Shown piece by piece: positions 4,887 to 5,045 of a stretch of 5,045 nt of DNA. Position numbers and translations under genes: made by a program. The notes beneath the pieces were generated by a model that saw nothing but the letters and a program-made list of their open reading frames with translations, did not search any database and was not told where the DNA came from. Every line of letters begins with the position of its first letter. The stretch's first letter is position 1. Source of the stretch: RGIG1934 sp964492545 (GTDB lineage: Bacteria > Bacillota > Clostridia > Lachnospirales > Lachnospiraceae); NCBI GenBank assembly GCA_964492545.1, contig CAZBKO010000133.1:1-5045 (forward strand). The letters run 5' to 3'.

Positions 4887-5045
4887 AGATGTAACTATAT
4901 TAGCAATAGAAAGTTCATGTGATGAAACGGCAGCAGCGGTAGTGGTAAATGGCAGGGAAGTACTGTCAAATGTTATCTCATCGCAAATAGCATTACATAC
5001 CCTGTATGGTGGAGTTGTGCCTGAAATAGCATCTAGAAAGCATAT
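4879..5045 (+). CDS. tsaD: tRNA threonylcarbamoyladenosine transferase TsaD (5' part, truncated by window)
   Basis: TsaD (Gcp/YgjD/YdiE) is the catalytic ASKHA-fold subunit that transfers the threonylcarbamoyl group from TC-AMP to A37 of tRNA, acting with TsaB and TsaE. The 55 codons visible include ILAIESSCDETAAAVV (7-22), the invariant N-terminal nucleotide-binding motif, and LYGGVVPEIASRKH (42-55), a strongly conserved segment. The metal-binding HxxxH motif lies beyond the window. ATG 4879 gives the usual short N-terminus, MNKDVTILAIESS. In-frame ATGs at 4876 and 4867 are alternatives, and the last is best placed relative to a weak GGAAG at 4855-4859. In every case the start lies inside the preceding gene (overlap 8-20 bases), so translation is probably coupled to it. 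Confidence 0.95.
   Translation, partial: MNKDVTILAIESSCDETAAAVVVNGREVLSNVISSQIALHTLYGGVVPEIASRKH

Noticed and set aside
1..5045. CRISPR array, insertion sequence, tRNA, rRNA or prophage attachment site
   Set aside because: No regularly spaced repeats, terminal inverted repeats, transposase or integrase, tRNA cloverleaf or rRNA sequence was seen. Base composition and codon use look uniform along the window.

Overview
The window is a compact, AT-rich stretch in which every gene lies on the + strand. Low GC, strong AAGGAGG-type ribosome binding sites and protein sequences matching Clostridia point to a low-GC Firmicute, most likely a Lachnospiraceae member (Butyrivibrio/Roseburia/Eubacterium-like). 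The family assignment comes from recognising protein patterns, not from a marker gene.

Layout. Positions 1-93 hold the probable last codons of an upstream gene and its intrinsic terminator. Positions 136-870 encode a riboflavin ECF transporter S component (RibU) with an additional N-terminal membrane helix; a strong terminator at 901-944 follows it. A good extended -10 promoter at 872-900 abuts and partly feeds into that terminator. It probably starts the downstream operon: a YcxB-like two-helix membrane protein (959-1471), tsaE (1472-1906), tsaB (1912-2616) and rimI (2617-3054). Next come a small two-CXXC protein (3143-3367), a ribonuclease Z (3381-4289), a membrane-anchored protein of unknown function (4317-4886) and the first 55 codons of tsaD (from about 4879, cut by the window end).

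How the genes work together. TsaE, TsaB and TsaD form the bacterial threonylcarbamoyl-transfer machinery that makes t6A at position 37 of ANN-decoding tRNAs; TsaC/Sua5, which makes the substrate, is not in this window. RimI is a GNAT N-terminal acetyltransferase that habitually travels with these genes. Bacillus subtilis has tsaE-tsaB-rimI-tsaD side by side (ydiB-ydiC-ydiD-ydiE). Here three genes separate rimI from tsaD, and one of them is RNase Z, the tRNA 3'-end maturation nuclease, so the locus reads as a tRNA maturation/modification operon. Genes are very tightly packed: zero gaps at 1471/1472 and 2616/2617, 5 bp before tsaB, 13 bp before rnz and an overlap into tsaD. This suggests translational coupling. 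The only internal break is 3055-3142, where a second promoter may sit.

No mobile element, CRISPR array, tRNA, rRNA or recognised riboswitch is present. I see no clearly new system. The least explained parts are the two uncharacterised genes carried inside the t6A operon (3143-3367 and 4317-4886) and the promoter/terminator overlap at 872-944.
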